Positions 1-12,324 of a stretch of DNA of 64,000 nt are shown one piece after another (the stretch's first letter is position 1; every line of letters starts with the position of its first letter). Under the pieces are notes generated by a model, which worked only from the letters and a program-made list of their open reading frames with translations, was not told the origin of the DNA and searched no databases. The position numbers and the translations under genes were made by a program. Source of the DNA: Gyromitra esculenta (lineage: Eukaryota; Ascomycota; Pezizomycetes; Pezizales; Discinaceae); NCBI GenBank assembly GCA_038503075.1, contig JBCAML010000004.1:1819149-1883148 (forward strand), read 5' to 3'.

Positions 1-1792
1 TTCCAGGATATCGCTTGATATTCCTTCGTTTGAAATGGCTCGGGAAGTATTTTTAACATAGTCCTGTTTTTGCATTTTGTGCTTGTTATTCTTGTTGAAG
101 AAATCAGTGTGCAGCATAATCAATGAAAATGCAACGTAATAGGCCTGGTCTGGTAATAATTAGAACACACACCATATATATCCTCAGAAACAGCTCCGAC
201 TTACCAGAATCCTGATATATAAAGGAATTGCACTCGTGGTATCTATCAGCAAATGCTTGGAGAACACGATCGATCTGCTGCGTTTCCGAAGGAAGCTCAA
301 CCTCCATGAGAAGTTTCCTATCGCCCTATTAGTCTATAAAATCACTTGTTTTCCCAGAATCCCTAGCCTACCTCAGTGCCATATCCATAGGAGTTGATGC
401 AAACTCAAAAGTCCCCATATAGGCCTTCAGAACAGCCAGATGAAATGCATCCCCATTTCTCGCCAACAAAGATGCCACAACGCTCTTGCTCAGTGCCTCG
501 AACAGCTTCGACAGATACATCTGCGGTGTATCTTCATCGTTTCTCTCGGGGATAGTGACTATCTCCTGACTATGAATTAACGACGTCGGCCCCGAGCTAT
601 ACGGCTGCGGTGATGCATTCCTGCTAATCGGGCCTCCAAACATCGGTTCACTATCCCTTCGGATCCGGCCAAACATGCCACTAAAGCTTTTCCTGCCAAT
701 ACTTCCACGTCCTTCTGTTCGATCCAGGGATGACATTGTCGAGCTGCGGTCTCGGCGTGTAATACGTGTCGGAGTTAGTGATGTTGGGCTTGAGTGCGCT
801 GAGCGAGCTGAATTGGTCGAATTTGATCGGAGGATTGGAACTCCTGGGCCTCCAGGTCCTGCCAACCCTAGACCAGATGCCGCAAGCATTTGGGATGAAA
901 ATTTGTGATCATGGCCATTCTTTGTAGGTGATGGATGGTCACCCATGGACATGGGACGGCCTGGTGGGGTGAGATCTGTGTCTGATGCTGAGGGTCTTGA
1001 TTGTCCATGTTCTACCTTGAGTGGCAAGGGGAAAAGAGATGTCTCCTTCTTCTTCCGGCGAGGTAGCCTAAAGAATGTAGTGGTTGTAGTGGTTGTTTGT
1101 GTGGTAGTAGTTGTAATGTAGTGATCACTAGAGCTCGCAGTTGAACGCGAAGACTCGGACAAGCGGGGCGGAGGAAGTGGTAGAGATGACATCTGGTCAT
1201 CATAAGCCGGTGGTTCGTGCAATGGCGATCCAGCGGGATTGCTTCGAGGTCGGTCTGGCTCATCGAATGTAACCCTGCTCGTCCTCATGCTGGAATTTGC
1301 CCGCGAAGTGTTTTCTCTGCGTCTCGTTTTCGAGAATGAACTTCGCTGCGAAGACCCTTCTGACGAAAGAGCAGCTGGACTAGTCGAGGGCTTATCAGCA
1401 GATGCTCGCCGCCATAAACGCATTGTGCTTGTCCGTTTTGGGGGTCCCGGCGCTTGGAAATCGTCATTCGTAGGAGCTGTCGTGATGATTGAGGGTGTGA
1501 GGGTGAGGGTGTCCGAGGTTGGGATAGGAGGAGGGTTTTGGTCGCGGGCCTTCTGCCCTATTGCTGAGTCGGACGCATGACGAAAACGCATTAAGCTAAA
1601 GCGTGGATTGGGTTTTGTTGCATAGTTTTCCGGAATAGTAGTGACTATCTGCGGCACTTCTGGCTGTGGTGAAGTCGGCCTGCGAGCAATCTGTTCGCTA
1701 GAACGAGCATATGCAAGATTTCTCGTTGTCTCGAGGCTCCGTCGCAGTCGGAGGTCCGTTTCACTGCGTCTACCATTATGCCGCTTGAACAT
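1..1792 (-). CDS. SYT1: Sec7-domain Arf guanine nucleotide exchange factor, SYT1-like (5' part; gene runs off the left edge)
   Basis: Exons 1792..372, 317..205 and 149..1 give 561 residues before the window ends. Introns are 54 and 55 bases and end in AG. The first ~425 residues are low-complexity, rich in Ser, Pro and Arg, with a poly-Thr run encoded near 1080-1120. From about residue 425 a Sec7 domain begins. It carries the invariant stretch [12 protein letters not shown], where Glu485 is the 'glutamic finger' that displaces GDP from Arf. The motif [13 protein letters not shown] follows just before the edge. Sec7 proteins load Arf GTPases with GTP at Golgi and endosomal membranes. A PH domain, usual in this family, would lie beyond the edge. 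The start was chosen as the first Met in a context running straight into a basic N-terminus ([15 protein letters not shown]). The family is secure; SYT1 rather than another fungal Sec7 protein rests on the long disordered N-terminus. Confidence 0.88.
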
Positions 1793-4588
1793 AATTGAGC
1801 AGTCGCGTAGCTTTCACGTAAAAAAGGAAAGAAGAGAGAAAGCAAGATAGTATGTGTCGAATGGGTGCTTATATTGTAGATTGCTTGCCAGAGAAATGAA
1901 GGTAGGACGCAAAGCAAAAGAGAGTATGGATGGAATGTTAGCTGGTGTTAGGGAAATACAACATGGTTTTTTTTTTTTTCCTCTGAGAAAACGTGTAAAG
2001 GACAAAAAAAAGCTAGAGAGGGAAAAAGCACTGGGGAAGATCCCAAGAACACACGGTAAAGAGTGGTGGTGGTGGGGTGTGTGAGGGAGGGGGACTCGAT
2101 GGAAGGCTGAGGGGGCTGTTGGCTGACTGGTTGGACGGGATGCAAGTGGCAGACCTCGAAAGACCGGCTTTTAGGGAAGAGCAATAACAACAATCTGTGC
2201 CATGCGTGTGCGACGACGGGGATGATAGAGAGGAGAATATATATCTATAGGAGAAGCATGTAATAATGGGTCTGACTCCAAGGAGACTGGCTGTACAGAT
2301 ATCTCTAAATGCGTATCCTCACTCACTTGGATGATCTAAATCGGAATCGAGGATGGAGGAGTTGGGCGAGCGAGTGGATGCAGGATGCTGGTGTGCTCTG
2401 TGGAATGTTCTCAATTGGAGGGCAAGTCAGCCAGCTCTGGGGTCAGACACCCTACAGTAAAAATATCGAGGTGGGATGGGGAAAGCGGAATCCAGAAGTC
2501 CGCCGTCTGCAAGCCAAGCTGCTGAAAAGCGGCTTGGCGTCTTCCCCGAATGCTGATGCCTGCAGCCTCCCTCGTGTAACTGCGCCAGTCCCCCACCCCG
2601 GCTCATGCAGCCCCTAGGCCATGCAGCTAGACAAGCCCTTTGTCGCCGCACAGACAACGTCGTCCCAGTCCACCGGAACTATGAAACTTTATATTCCACG
2701 CCCTACAGGTGCTGTTCACTGGCTCTTACCAGCTCGAGTTGACTGTGAAGCGAGTTCTCAACGTTCACGCCCGATCCCCAGAGTATGACGCACAGGCAGA
2801 TCCTAAACCACTCCCACCGTTTCTCCACGACTGCACCTGCTGCCGATTCCGATGCGGTTCTCGGATGTCTTCAAAACCCGTGGGTGCATATGTGCTTTAC
2901 CACTAAAGTGCGTATGATACACACGATTCCATGCACTGCTGCGATTATTTACCAGCAACCGTTCTTACTGGATCTCTAGACGATGTTCAGATCCCTAGTC
3001 GTCTTTGATAAGCTCGCCTTGGCAAGTCCTCGGCTTATATCAACTTTAATATCAGGGCTGCCCAAAAACGTGGCATGGTTCACAGGCCCAGGCCAACGCG
3101 CAAAACCTGATCTTTAGGTACCGACACTTCCTCAGCACTAACCTGATGCTACTGGCGTGAAGTTGGGCACTTCAATACCCACATCGGCGGCCTAGGCTCT
3201 CCGCCAATCACAACATCACACAAATACTCAACCAAAAGAACAGTCTCGCGGGCTTGGTGGTTATATCAGACTTCTGAAATTTTAGATGCCAGGGCTTTCT
3301 TTTTAATGATTCGACGGAGTCATATTTCATTTCATTTCCCGCAAATTTCACCTTGTTGCTGCGCATAAAGTTGGGGGGCTTTTATTATTGTTTGTTTTTA
3401 TTTCTGTTTTTTGCTGCGCACGTGGTCCGTTCGGGCACTATGGATGATATATAGATAGCAATCCAAAACAGTTGCGTTTTTAAAAACCCATACCTAACAG
3501 CATTATTAAAGTGGACCCTTACCAAAACTCTAACTTCTCACAGATACCAGACTTATCCCACGGAGCAATTTATTAGACAGCCCTGGTGCTAGCAAAAATG
3601 GCATTTTTATGACGCTACCGCCAGCGATGGTTAATGTTTCAAGATTCTACAAGCAGGAAAGTATAATCTGAAGGGGTATATATGCCGCCAACCTTTTATT
3701 TTTGCCCTCAAGAATTACCACTCAGATATTATCTAATCATGGAAATCCTTAATATGCAGAATATCGATACGAAGTTCAACAAGGCTGATAAGTTGGATGA
3801 TGCAGAACTTTCTCGAAGAACATTGGATGGAGGATCGAAGAAACACATTAACATCTTCTGAAACTGGTGTTGGAGACTGAATCTTGATTCGGTCTTGGGC
3901 TGATGATAACCGAGGATACTGTTCGTTATCTAGAAATAGAGCGTTTGCCTCAACTCCAAATGGTGGTGTGCTCTCTTTTAACAGAAGATGTGTGGGATGT
4001 TTATTGCCACCCATGAACCCTATCCCTTCACACATGCCTTATCACTGGAATTCGAAATCACCAGTTGCCTACTTTACCTAATCTAAAGGGCTACATGCAC
4101 CATTGCACCATCCCTCGGCTGTTTTTGATTGGTAGGATAACCATGGCAGATGAAGAAGGAGCACGGAGATGTGAAAACTGACCCGAGCATACGCATGCGG
4201 GGTTTCAAACAAGACGGGCCGCCGGTGATCCAGAGCCAATTGTCAGCTACCCGTTGCCAAGACCGCCGGTAACGGGGAACAAAGGCATTGTGAGGGCGGG
4301 CACCAACCCCTGCGCACTCAACGACTGCAGCTGTGTGACACACACATCGCCAGCCTGCTGCGCCTTGCTGTTTGTGACAACCCAACTGTCTTCTTGGGCC
4401 CACCCACTACACATTGCAACTTATCCCCCCCCCAAAGAGAGCCCTGGGTTACTTGGGTTTTCTCAGGCATAGCTTCTTCTTAGACTCATCATATATCGCA
4501 GCCACCCACCCACCTATTCTCGTGCTGCCCTCGGTGAACCATCGCTCCCCCCAAACCGTGCCTCTCGATCATCAGAAGCTAGTGTTCC
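1793..4588. other. Intergenic, divergent promoters of SYT1-like and ECM14
   Basis: Both flanking genes start outward from this 2.8-kb gap. It holds long homopolymers (T-run near 1969-1980, A-runs, C-run at 4426-4433) and G-rich stretches near 2060-2100. The few open frames, the longest being 102 codons at 2309..2617, have no recognisable protein features and no splice-joined partners. I see no gene here. Confidence 0.6.
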
Positions 4589-6336
4589 ATGCACTTTAAC
4601 GCCAACGTGCTCACCGCGGCAGCAACCGCTGCCGCTGTCTTGTGGTTGTCTGCTGCCGATGCTGCTATCATTCCCGACTCTCTGATCCGCCGATCAACTG
4701 CTCCCGAACCGGCTCCGAGTATCTCACATCTAATCCCGCAAGACGTGGATGACCGACGGTGGTCGACTAGATTTCGTGATACCGTCGTTGGGAAGTTGTT
4801 TGGTAAAGCCGAAAGGCATGGAAAGAGAAGGGAGCAGCAGAAGTATCTGAGTCAGACGTCTAAAATCGTCTTGCAGTATGAAAACGACGTTGTGTTGAGG
4901 TTTAACTTGAGTTCACCTGAGGAAGCGAAGGCACTTGCTGAGGCTTCTAACATCCTGTATCTGGACGTATGGTCCACCACAAAGACGCATGCCGATATTA
5001 GGATGGCAGAAGCTATGGTATGCATATACTAGTCCTCACTTCATGGGAAATCTTCCCTGACTTGTTGGAACATACAGGTACCTTCTGTCCTTGGCCTACT
5101 GCCAGAATCAATGCAACACTCTCACTTCCGTCTGATCCACGATCTCGCTCAAACTGCACGAGACACTTATGCTGGGAGCTCAAACTCATATACAGCAGAG
5201 GACATGAAACCCACCAAGGTTGGAGCTGATAACCTCTTCTTCCGGAATTATCAGCCACCCACTGTTATTCTCCCATGGATGAAACTTTTAGAGTCACTTT
5301 TCCCTGGATTTGTGCAAGTTATTTCCATTGGTAAGAGCTACGAGGGCCGTGAGATTCACGCTCTGAAAGTAGGAACCACTAGCCCTGTCCAAAATAAGAA
5401 AATGACCATCATCGTCACTGGTGCCGCCCATGCCCGTGAATGGGTCAGTGTTTCTACCGTTTGCTACCTAGCATACTCCCTGATCGAAGGATATGGGAAG
5501 AGAGATAAAGACATTAACAGTATCGTCGAACATTTTAATTGGATCTTTATTCCGACTCTCAATGTCGATGGTTATGCATATACCTGGGAAAGTGATCGTC
5601 TGTGGAGAAAGAACAGACAGCCCACCAACTTGTCGTTCTGCAAGGGCATTGATCTTGACAGAGCATACAACTTCCATTTCGATGGGTCGCCCTCAGCGCA
5701 AGGCAATCCTTGTAGTGATAGTATGAAGCCTATAACCCCAGACAGTGGAGTCAATCAGCTGATGATTTGCATAGTGTTCCCCGGTACTAGTCCCTTCGAG
5801 GCCCAAGAAGCCAAGACTTTTGCGGATTGGGCAAGGAACCTGACCGCAGAGGGGACTCCTGTTGTCGGGTTGCTTGATTTCCACTCTTACTCTCAGCAAA
5901 GTATGGATTGCCAATTCGCTGCACATAAACTTTACTGACGCCATTTGCAGTTCTTTACCCTTACTCATACTCTTGCGATAACATGCCACCCGATCTTGAG
6001 AACCTTGAAGAGCTCGGTATCGGCCTCGCCAAAGCCATTCGCATCCAATCTGGTGAACACTACGAAGTAACTTCCGCTTGTGAAGGTACAGGGTTTTCAG
6101 GGTTTCAAGGCGGCGGAGGCAGCATGATGGATTTCTTTTATGCAGATTATCGTGTTCCATATTCCTACCAGATCAAACTGAGAGATACTGGGAGCTACGG
6201 ATTCCTGCTGCCAAAGGATTATATTATCCCGGCAGGTGAAGAAAGTTTGGCTGCCTTGAAACACTTTGGGCAGTTTATTCTCGATGACGGCAGTCCGGTG
6301 GAGAGGCAAGCAAGAGGTGAGAAGGAACTGAAGTAA
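4589..6336 (+). CDS. ECM14: Inactive metallocarboxypeptidase of the M14 family (ECM14)
   Basis: Exons 4589..5017, 5078..5720, 5775..5900 and 5951..6336 encode 527 residues. A signal peptide (about residues 1-25, ending VLWLSAADA) is followed by a propeptide and an M14 peptidase fold. Two zinc ligands lie in HAREW (His261, Glu264) and the third in DFHSYS (His394). The catalytic glutamate of active carboxypeptidases, expected in an E-L-R-D-T-G context, is lysine: the sequence reads YQIKLRDTG (Lys475). The S1' pocket motif is also altered ([14 protein letters not shown]). This pattern is that of the secreted or vacuolar ECM14 pseudoenzymes, linked in yeast to cell wall assembly. All four exon junctions keep the frame. 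The identity is well supported; the biochemical role of the family is not settled. Confidence 0.92.
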
Positions 6337-7827
6337 ATATGTAGTTCACAGTTCAGTGTTATCAGCCTTCTCCTTGGTTGGTATTTTTACGCTTGTGTAA
6401 GGTTTCTTTTCTTCTTTGTCATAGCCAGTGTCATCTGCTGGCGAAAAAGTTGTCTGAATCATGACCTTTCGACCTCTTTTCACCTTCTTGTCTATTCTGC
6501 CCTGTTGCAGTTTTTTTCTTTTTCTTTTTCTAAACGAGACATCGGTATCATCGGTATCGGGATGGGAGGATAATCGCGTGATTGTTAACAAGGGTGGAGT
6601 TCTTTTTTGTTTTGGTGTTTTGGTGAATTTCGGGTTGCTTCTGGATTATGGGAAGCTAGTTATATAAGTAGTACTGGTATATAATACTTCCCATTAGGAT
6701 ATCAATTTGCAATGCAAACAATGCAATTGAATGAACGAAGGCTTTCGTATCCTCTTTGATAATTTGTACGCTGGAGCTGTGACGCCTGTAGACTACGAGA
6801 TGAAATTTCTACTCCTGTATACTTTTTCGTCCGTTCCAGGCACTGCTTTGGTGGTCGTTGGGATTCGCCCAATTGTGCGCCAAAAATTATTTCCATTATA
6901 TCTTTGCCTCGCTAATCCAACCTAGTAGAGTTCGTAGAGCCACCTGCTAATGTAGCCAAAGCACCCCTTTTTATTGTATTTTCCTTAGTGCATGTAGCTT
7001 GGAAGCTACAGTGTTCCAACGAGCAATAGCTCTCCGTTTCCACTAACCGTTGGCTCAGTCATCCATGCAACGCTACGCTTGTAAAACTCCCCCAGACGCA
7101 ATTCAAGGTTATTTGTGTCCAATATCTCTGTATTCGTGTAGAACTGTTCGGTAGTTGAATAAGTATCACTCTCTTGGTAGGGGAGCCCTGGGCTATCCCT
7201 TACGCTAGTACTCCGATGCTGCCAACATTAATCCGAGAAATTAAACCGTATTAGGAAAGATTCACACGCAAGCCACAAACCTAGGGCCCTCCGAGGAGCT
7301 GTCCGGAAGGGAGTTGGCAGCGTTACCAGCGTGAGGGGTAGTGGCGGTGCCCTGAGGTGGCGGTTTTAGCGTCTAGGAATGGAAGCCGAGTGATGGGTTA
7401 TGAGCGAGATCGGCAAGTCGTAGCGAGGGGGAGACTGTCAGGGGTTGGTATTAGCCCTGAAGTTCATACTTGTTTCTCTGACTCGGAATGGAAGAGTGTG
7501 TGAATCCGATCCGTAATGAGGAATATCCATATGATTCAAAATTCGATGACGAAAAACGAACCACCGATATCGAAAATATGGCGACGAGGAGTAAGGGGAT
7601 AGGACAGCTAATCTTCTGGCTAGATATGTCAATTTTGAAGTTTCGTTAATAGGAGGATGGCTGGGCTGCAGGTGGAAGTGATAGATGTAGTAACGATGAG
7701 GGAGATCTGTGCTTCCTACTCCCAACTATAGCTTCTTCCATTATACCTATGCTCCTTAAAATGACTCAGAATTGAGCTATAGAGCTAACTAAAACTTATT
7801 CCATTTCTCAGGTAATACACCAAATCG
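6337..7827. other. Intergenic between convergent ECM14 and DFR1
   Basis: ECM14 and DFR1 converge on this 1.5-kb gap, so it should contain two 3' ends. T-rich tracts near 6505-6530 and 6600-6620 lie just after ECM14. I found no coding exons on either strand. GC-richer sequence around 7280-7440 has no feature I recognise. Confidence 0.5.
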
Positions 7828-8454
7828 CTATACCTTCTGGTATAACTCGAAATCGTACTTCACACCCCCATCGTCCTGTTCAACCGGTACTTCCTCGCCA
7901 ACAAACTCTCCCAGTTCATCGTGGCTACGCTTTATCCACCCGTTCGTGGTATCCTTCACATTCAACGGGAAGAACGTATCCACCTCAAACTCCTTATGCA
8001 CATTTGTCAAGAGAATATTCTTCGTCCTTGGATGTTCCATAGCAGCCTCGTATAAGCGTGCTCCACCAATAATGAATATTTTCCCCACTTCCGCACCTTC
8101 ATCCAATGCCTTTAATGCGTCATCCAGCGACTTGGCCCATATCGCACCTGTACACTTGTCCCCACTACTATGGGAAACGACGACATTGATCCTCCCAGGT
8201 AGTGGCCGAAACTTCGGCGGTATCGACTCCCAAGTTTTGCGCCCCATGACGACTGCGTTCTTGATTGCTGATTCGGATGAGAGCGGGGTTGGAGTGACAC
8301 GCTTGGTAACTCGTGCAAAGTAGGCCATTTCGTTCTTGAGACGCCATGGGAGGCTGCCGGATTTGCCGATGCCGAGCGTACGGGTTGTAGCTGCGACGAT
8401 TATAGTCAGAGGGGTAGGGGCAGACATTGATGAAGTGGTGGAGGGCGAGGCCAT
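7828..8454 (-). CDS. DFR1: Dihydrofolate reductase
   Basis: A single uninterrupted frame of 208 residues, the usual length for a fungal DHFR. It reduces dihydrofolate to tetrahydrofolate with NADPH, feeding thymidylate, purine and methionine synthesis. Visible motifs are GIGKSGSLPW in the Met20-loop region, LKNEMAYF with the substrate-binding acidic residue Glu42, VVMGRKTWESIP in the NADPH-binding segment, LPGRINVVVS, and IFIIGGARLYEAA near the cofactor phosphates. The upstream Met (MASPSTTSSM) gives a short Ser/Thr leader. Met10 (SAPTPLTIIVAAT) is an alternative start only nine codons later. A CACGTG box lies about 60 bases upstream. It is the only long intron-free enzyme gene in the window. 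Confidence 0.97.
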   Translation of the reverse strand: MASPSTTSSMSAPTPLTIIVAATTRTLGIGKSGSLPWRLKNEMAYFARVTKRVTPTPLSSESAIKNAVVMGRKTWESIPPKFRPLPGRINVVVSHSSGDKCTGAIWAKSLDDALKALDEGAEVGKIFIIGGARLYEAAMEHPRTKNILLTNVHKEFEVDTFFPLNVKDTTNGWIKRSHDELGEFVGEEVPVEQDDGGVKYDFELYQKV

Positions 8455-8832
8455 GGTGGGCGAATAGCTGTGATAGTAGGATTAGATGATGGAAGCGGGG
8501 ATCGAGAAGGATCACGTGTGAGGCTCTGGCAACTTTATTTGAGCCTCAACGCCAGACGAATTTGGGCAAGAAAACTTGAGCCATAGCAAAAAATAGCACA
8601 TAAGTGATTATAAATATCTCAATACTGTAGAAAGATTTATGCGCGAGGATAATTCACGCTCTCACTTACGAAGATCCACTACGAAATATTCAAATCCGAC
8701 CAACTCCATAATACGAGATTAACCTTCCTAAACACCCGCGTCTTTATACGAATAAAAATATGATATACACATGCTTCCAGTTGAGTTCCCTAAGTCTTTC
8801 CGTAAAAATAACCGCAAACTATTGAAGCTAGC
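8455..8832. other. Intergenic between DFR1 promoter and MED22 3' end
   Basis: This 378-base spacer holds the DFR1 upstream region and the 3' end of MED22, both on the minus strand. It is AT-rich towards MED22, and no other gene is seen. Confidence 0.5.
8513..8518. promoter_or_regulatory. CACGTG E-box upstream of DFR1
   Basis: A palindromic CACGTG sits about 60 bp before the DFR1 start codon. Such sites bind basic helix-loop-helix factors (Cbf1/Pho4/SREBP type) in fungi. A six-base site can occur by chance, so function is only inferred. Confidence 0.25.
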
Positions 8833-9319
8833 TCATTGGCTCCCTCTCGGTTTACTCGCAAGTTTCTGAAGTGCCTCTCCAACCTCCTTCGCATTCTTGT
8901 CTGTTGTTGTATCAACAGCTCCAAGCTCCGACCCCAGCTGTCCAAATAACCAAGCCTCTTTCAAAGATCTTGTTAAGGCTAATAGATCTTCCGCGGCACG
9001 AATCATGCTAGACGCATGACATTCTATCTGGTAAGTTTGGGCTGCTGTGACATCGCGGCTATTTCCCTCAATCTAGCCGATATAGTGGTCAGTTTAGGGG
9101 TTCCAGTCGTAAGAGTAAGCTACAAGCACGAAAGAGATGAGGACAGAGACGATATTGCATACAGGCGCTAGTTTTACTATTTCTTCGAAGCGTTTGAGGA
9201 GGGTATCTAGGTTGTTGTTAACTCGGCCTGTGTTTCTGATCAGTCTTTATACTTAGAATTCTTGCAACATTGAATTTGAGAGGTATACCCTGAAGGCCTG
9301 TACGGATACCTTCACTCAT
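8833..9319 (-). CDS. MED22: Mediator complex subunit 22 (Srb6/Surf5 family)
   Basis: Three exons (9319..9289, 9227..9163, 9072..8833) join into 111 residues. No exon is long, so the gene is easy to miss. The core matches the Mediator head subunit MED22: NNLDTLLKRFEEIVKLAP, then DVTAAQTYQIECHASSMIRAAEDLL, then LTRSLKEAWLFGQL. MED22 packs as a helical pair with MED11 in the Mediator head and connects activators to RNA polymerase II. The two introns (61 and 90 bases) begin GTATAC and GTATGC and end CAG and TAG. The first exon (MSEGIRTGLQ) is the least certain part, because the family's N-terminus varies. The 240-base last exon ending at TGA (8835..8833) is firm. Confidence 0.86.
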
Positions 9320-11097
9320 GACAATAGGGATGGAAAATTACCAAGTGTTGGGTAAAAACACTGGGTTGGTTTCTTTCAGTCGATATAGAAAGTGATGAGC
9401 TTGAGGTCTGGTAGCAATGCCAAGCATTTTAAACTAGTCTATAATGTTAGATATCTTATCGATTCCTCATTGAATCTCACTCGATATCCAGATTTGTATT
9501 TATTTATTATCTATTAACAAGTGCCACCGAACCAAAATTATGGCATATATGTAGTTTTTAAGCTTGATGTGAAGTAGGGGAGTAGATATATTTTGGGCTT
9601 GTTGAGATGTGGGCTTTCAGTCTCCTCAAATTGACGGGGTTATGTTGAATACATATAGACTATCTTTGGTGAAGGGAGAAGTCGCGGGTATCCCAATCTC
9701 ATAGAAATATACTCCGTTAGCATAACCCCAAATCTTATTCTTATCCTCTGACTGTTTGGAAGAGACGCTATAGTAGAGTGAATGGCTGTTAGATGTCTCC
9801 ATTATTCTGGGGAGCCGTCCTGCCGCTTCGTGTATGTGTATGGTGATTGACCATTGGATCTAATTGTTACTAATGTCATTTGTGGCATCTCATTTTATGT
9901 AGGTCCGTACTATCTTGGTGTGCACGCGCTGTGCCTAGACTAAACACACGTTGGTAAGACTTGAGGTTTAAGGCTTTGTTGGCTGCTCTGAAATTCTAAA
10001 CTTATGTGATTTTTATTCTTTCTAAATATGGGACAGTTGAGAGTCCGTTAGTTAAAAGAAGGCTAGAGAAATTGATACTTTAATTGGCTGTTTTTGTAGT
10101 AAATATCCTACCCGCCTGCGTATTTATCAAAGGACCACAGTCTACAGAGCTAGAGGCATATATACTTTGCTGCTTCCCACCTATGATCACAGTTCCCACA
10201 GCGCCTCCACTCCTTATCCTTGCTCTTATTTGCTTACTTTGCCAGCTAAGCTATTAAGTATATGCCATCACCTATCACTAGTTACAGCCGAATATAACTG
10301 TATGAGGGGATTCGATGCCACTTACCACACCTACCGCATACAAGTGTTGCATGTGGTTGTGGCGGCGAAGGGTTGCCTGAAAACATACTTAATCGTTGAA
10401 AGGTTTTCTGTAGGGAGGGGAAATATCTGAGGTGGAAATATGAAGATAGCCTAATGACCGGTATTTTTTTCCTATTGTTGGTTCTGAATTTTTATTTAAA
10501 TATAGTCATTGATCCATACAAGGTCGATCCAATGGCCTCAGTGAATAGGGACGCTCTTGTACGTGTGTTTCTCGAAAATTTGCAGCTTATTGAGAGGTGT
10601 TGAGTTAAAAGAATGGGTATACTTACAGTTGACGTAAATTTCTTATTATCAAATACTTATGCTAGTAACAGCACGCGAGAATCGGATTAAAAATGTCGAT
10701 TGTGCCGATCCAAGCAGCCCTTTAATCCTGTGTGGCTTCGAGTATATTAATGACAAAGATAGAAGCAGGCAGTATTGCTGCTAGGATTCATCCAACAACC
10801 AGGTCGGTAGTAGGTGGTAGTCTTTTTGACTGGTGAGGGTGGGCTGATACGCAACGTAGATTATTAGATGTCTCGAAGGGCGAGTACCCATAGAAGCTAT
10901 CATCGCGGTTCTCCGGAAACCTTGGAGGGTGGAGATAGTGGAGACGACATAAAGGTGCAAAAAAGTTTACTTCGCCCACTGACGTTTCTTAATGAGCTTG
11001 TCATATAACTGGGTAGGGGGGAATAGGCTGAATAAAGTGCTTTATTGAAAGCTAAAAGTACAAAATATTAAGGAAAAACAGAAGCAAAAGAGACCAT
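9320..11097. other. Intergenic, AT-rich
   Basis: A 1.8-kb stretch between the MED22 start and the CWC15 stop, both minus-strand genes. It contains AT-rich sequence and short frames only (for example 10167..10430 and 10788..10979). None shows family motifs or usable splice partners. I see no gene, tRNA or repeat. Confidence 0.5.
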
Positions 11098-12040
11098 CTA
11101 TCGTACATACTTGTTCTACACAGATCAGTGTTAATATATGTTTACTCAATATAAGTTGGGGAATTTAAGCTTACCATAAATCGCTTGTGGAAATCGGAAC
11201 GCAAGAGATCATTCACAAACTCCTTCTTTTTATTCTTATCGTCTGTGCCACGAGCTTGATTTTTGAAGATGACATCGTCGTCCCATCTGCGCTTCACTTG
11301 GAAATCTCCAGATCCTCGATTAAGTAGAGGATTACCGCGGGCGACGTCGTGCTCATTCTTTGCTTGCTCTTGTGCAAGCTTTTCCGCTTCCTGTAGTTTT
11401 CGAGAATATTAAACTACCGTTCTTTAGTTTGAACAATGATATTTCGCATACCTCGCGTTCTCTTGCTTCGGCTCTTTCTTGCCTGATCTTTTGCAGCTCT
11501 CGTAGCAACTCTGCTGTTTCATCTTCTTCGTCATCGTCGTCATCATCATCCTCACTACTGTCGCTTGCGCTCCCCCCATCCGAATCCGCATCGATATCCC
11601 TCGTTTCCTCCAACACCCTTCTCCGTTTCGCTTCCAGATTTTCCTCCCCATCTTCACTCCCACTGACTTCACCATTTTCAATTGATCTTTTTGTCCCCAC
11701 TCCTGGAGACACAGAATCTCTTCCCGAACTCTCTAACTGAGCTAGCGCTGGCGCCCCCTTTCCGCCATTGAGTTTCGCAAAATGAGCGGCCTCTGCCTTG
11801 AGAAGGTCTGCGCGAAGATCACGAACTTCGGCATCAGCGTCGCCGCCCTGACCCGGTTGGCGAACCTTAAGTTTTGTGTGGGCTGGGAGAAGACGTTGGT
11901 GGTAGGCGGGGCCTTTGGGAGCTTCTTTGCCGCGGGCTGGGTCGAACGTTGGTCTGTAGAGAGGATAAGAAATTAGCAAGTGGCTCTTGGGTGAGATTCG
12001 TGGAACAGAATTTGAGGAATTACCTGTGAGCTGTAGTCAT
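11098..12040 (-). CDS. CWC15: Pre-mRNA splicing factor CWC15/Cwf15
   Basis: Exons 12040..12024, 11953..11452, 11390..11175 and 11115..11098 encode 250 residues. The first (17 bases) and last (18 bases) exons are very short. The N-terminus reads MTTAHRPTFDPARGKE, the signature of this NineTeen-complex-associated factor. An acidic Asp/Glu run (about residues 130-150) and a charged coiled coil (LLRELQKIRQERAEAREREE) follow. The conserved C-terminal segment contains NPLLN, FQVKRRWDDDVIFKNQARG and FVNDLLRSDFHKRFM, ending NKYVR. CWC15 sits in the activated spliceosome beside PRP19-complex proteins and U6. Every junction keeps phase. It is divergent from RRP45 with 284 bases between the start codons. 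Confidence 0.93.
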
Positions 12041-12324
12041 GATTAGTCACTAAGAGTCAAGAAGAGGGTAAAGCTGAGGTCTGTCGAGGAGAAGGGAATC
12101 GAGTGAAAACAGTTGAAGCAGCTGTTGAAACCAGACGAGGTTTTGGTTTACTGTGGCTATGTAACTCGGGTGGTCACGCTAGCCGTATCCAGCCACATGC
12201 AGCTTTCGCGAAATGTTCACGTCTTCCCAGAAACCCCCACCACAAAACACCATCAACACCAAACCCTACAGATTGATGAACACCCCCATATCCATCCAAA
12301 TTACACCACGGAATCATAGGAAAA

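Noticed and set aside
2309..2617. 102-codon frame in the promoter region of the Sec7 gene
   Set aside because: Composition resembles GC-rich upstream DNA, no motif is seen, and the frame is matched by equally long frames on the opposite strand.
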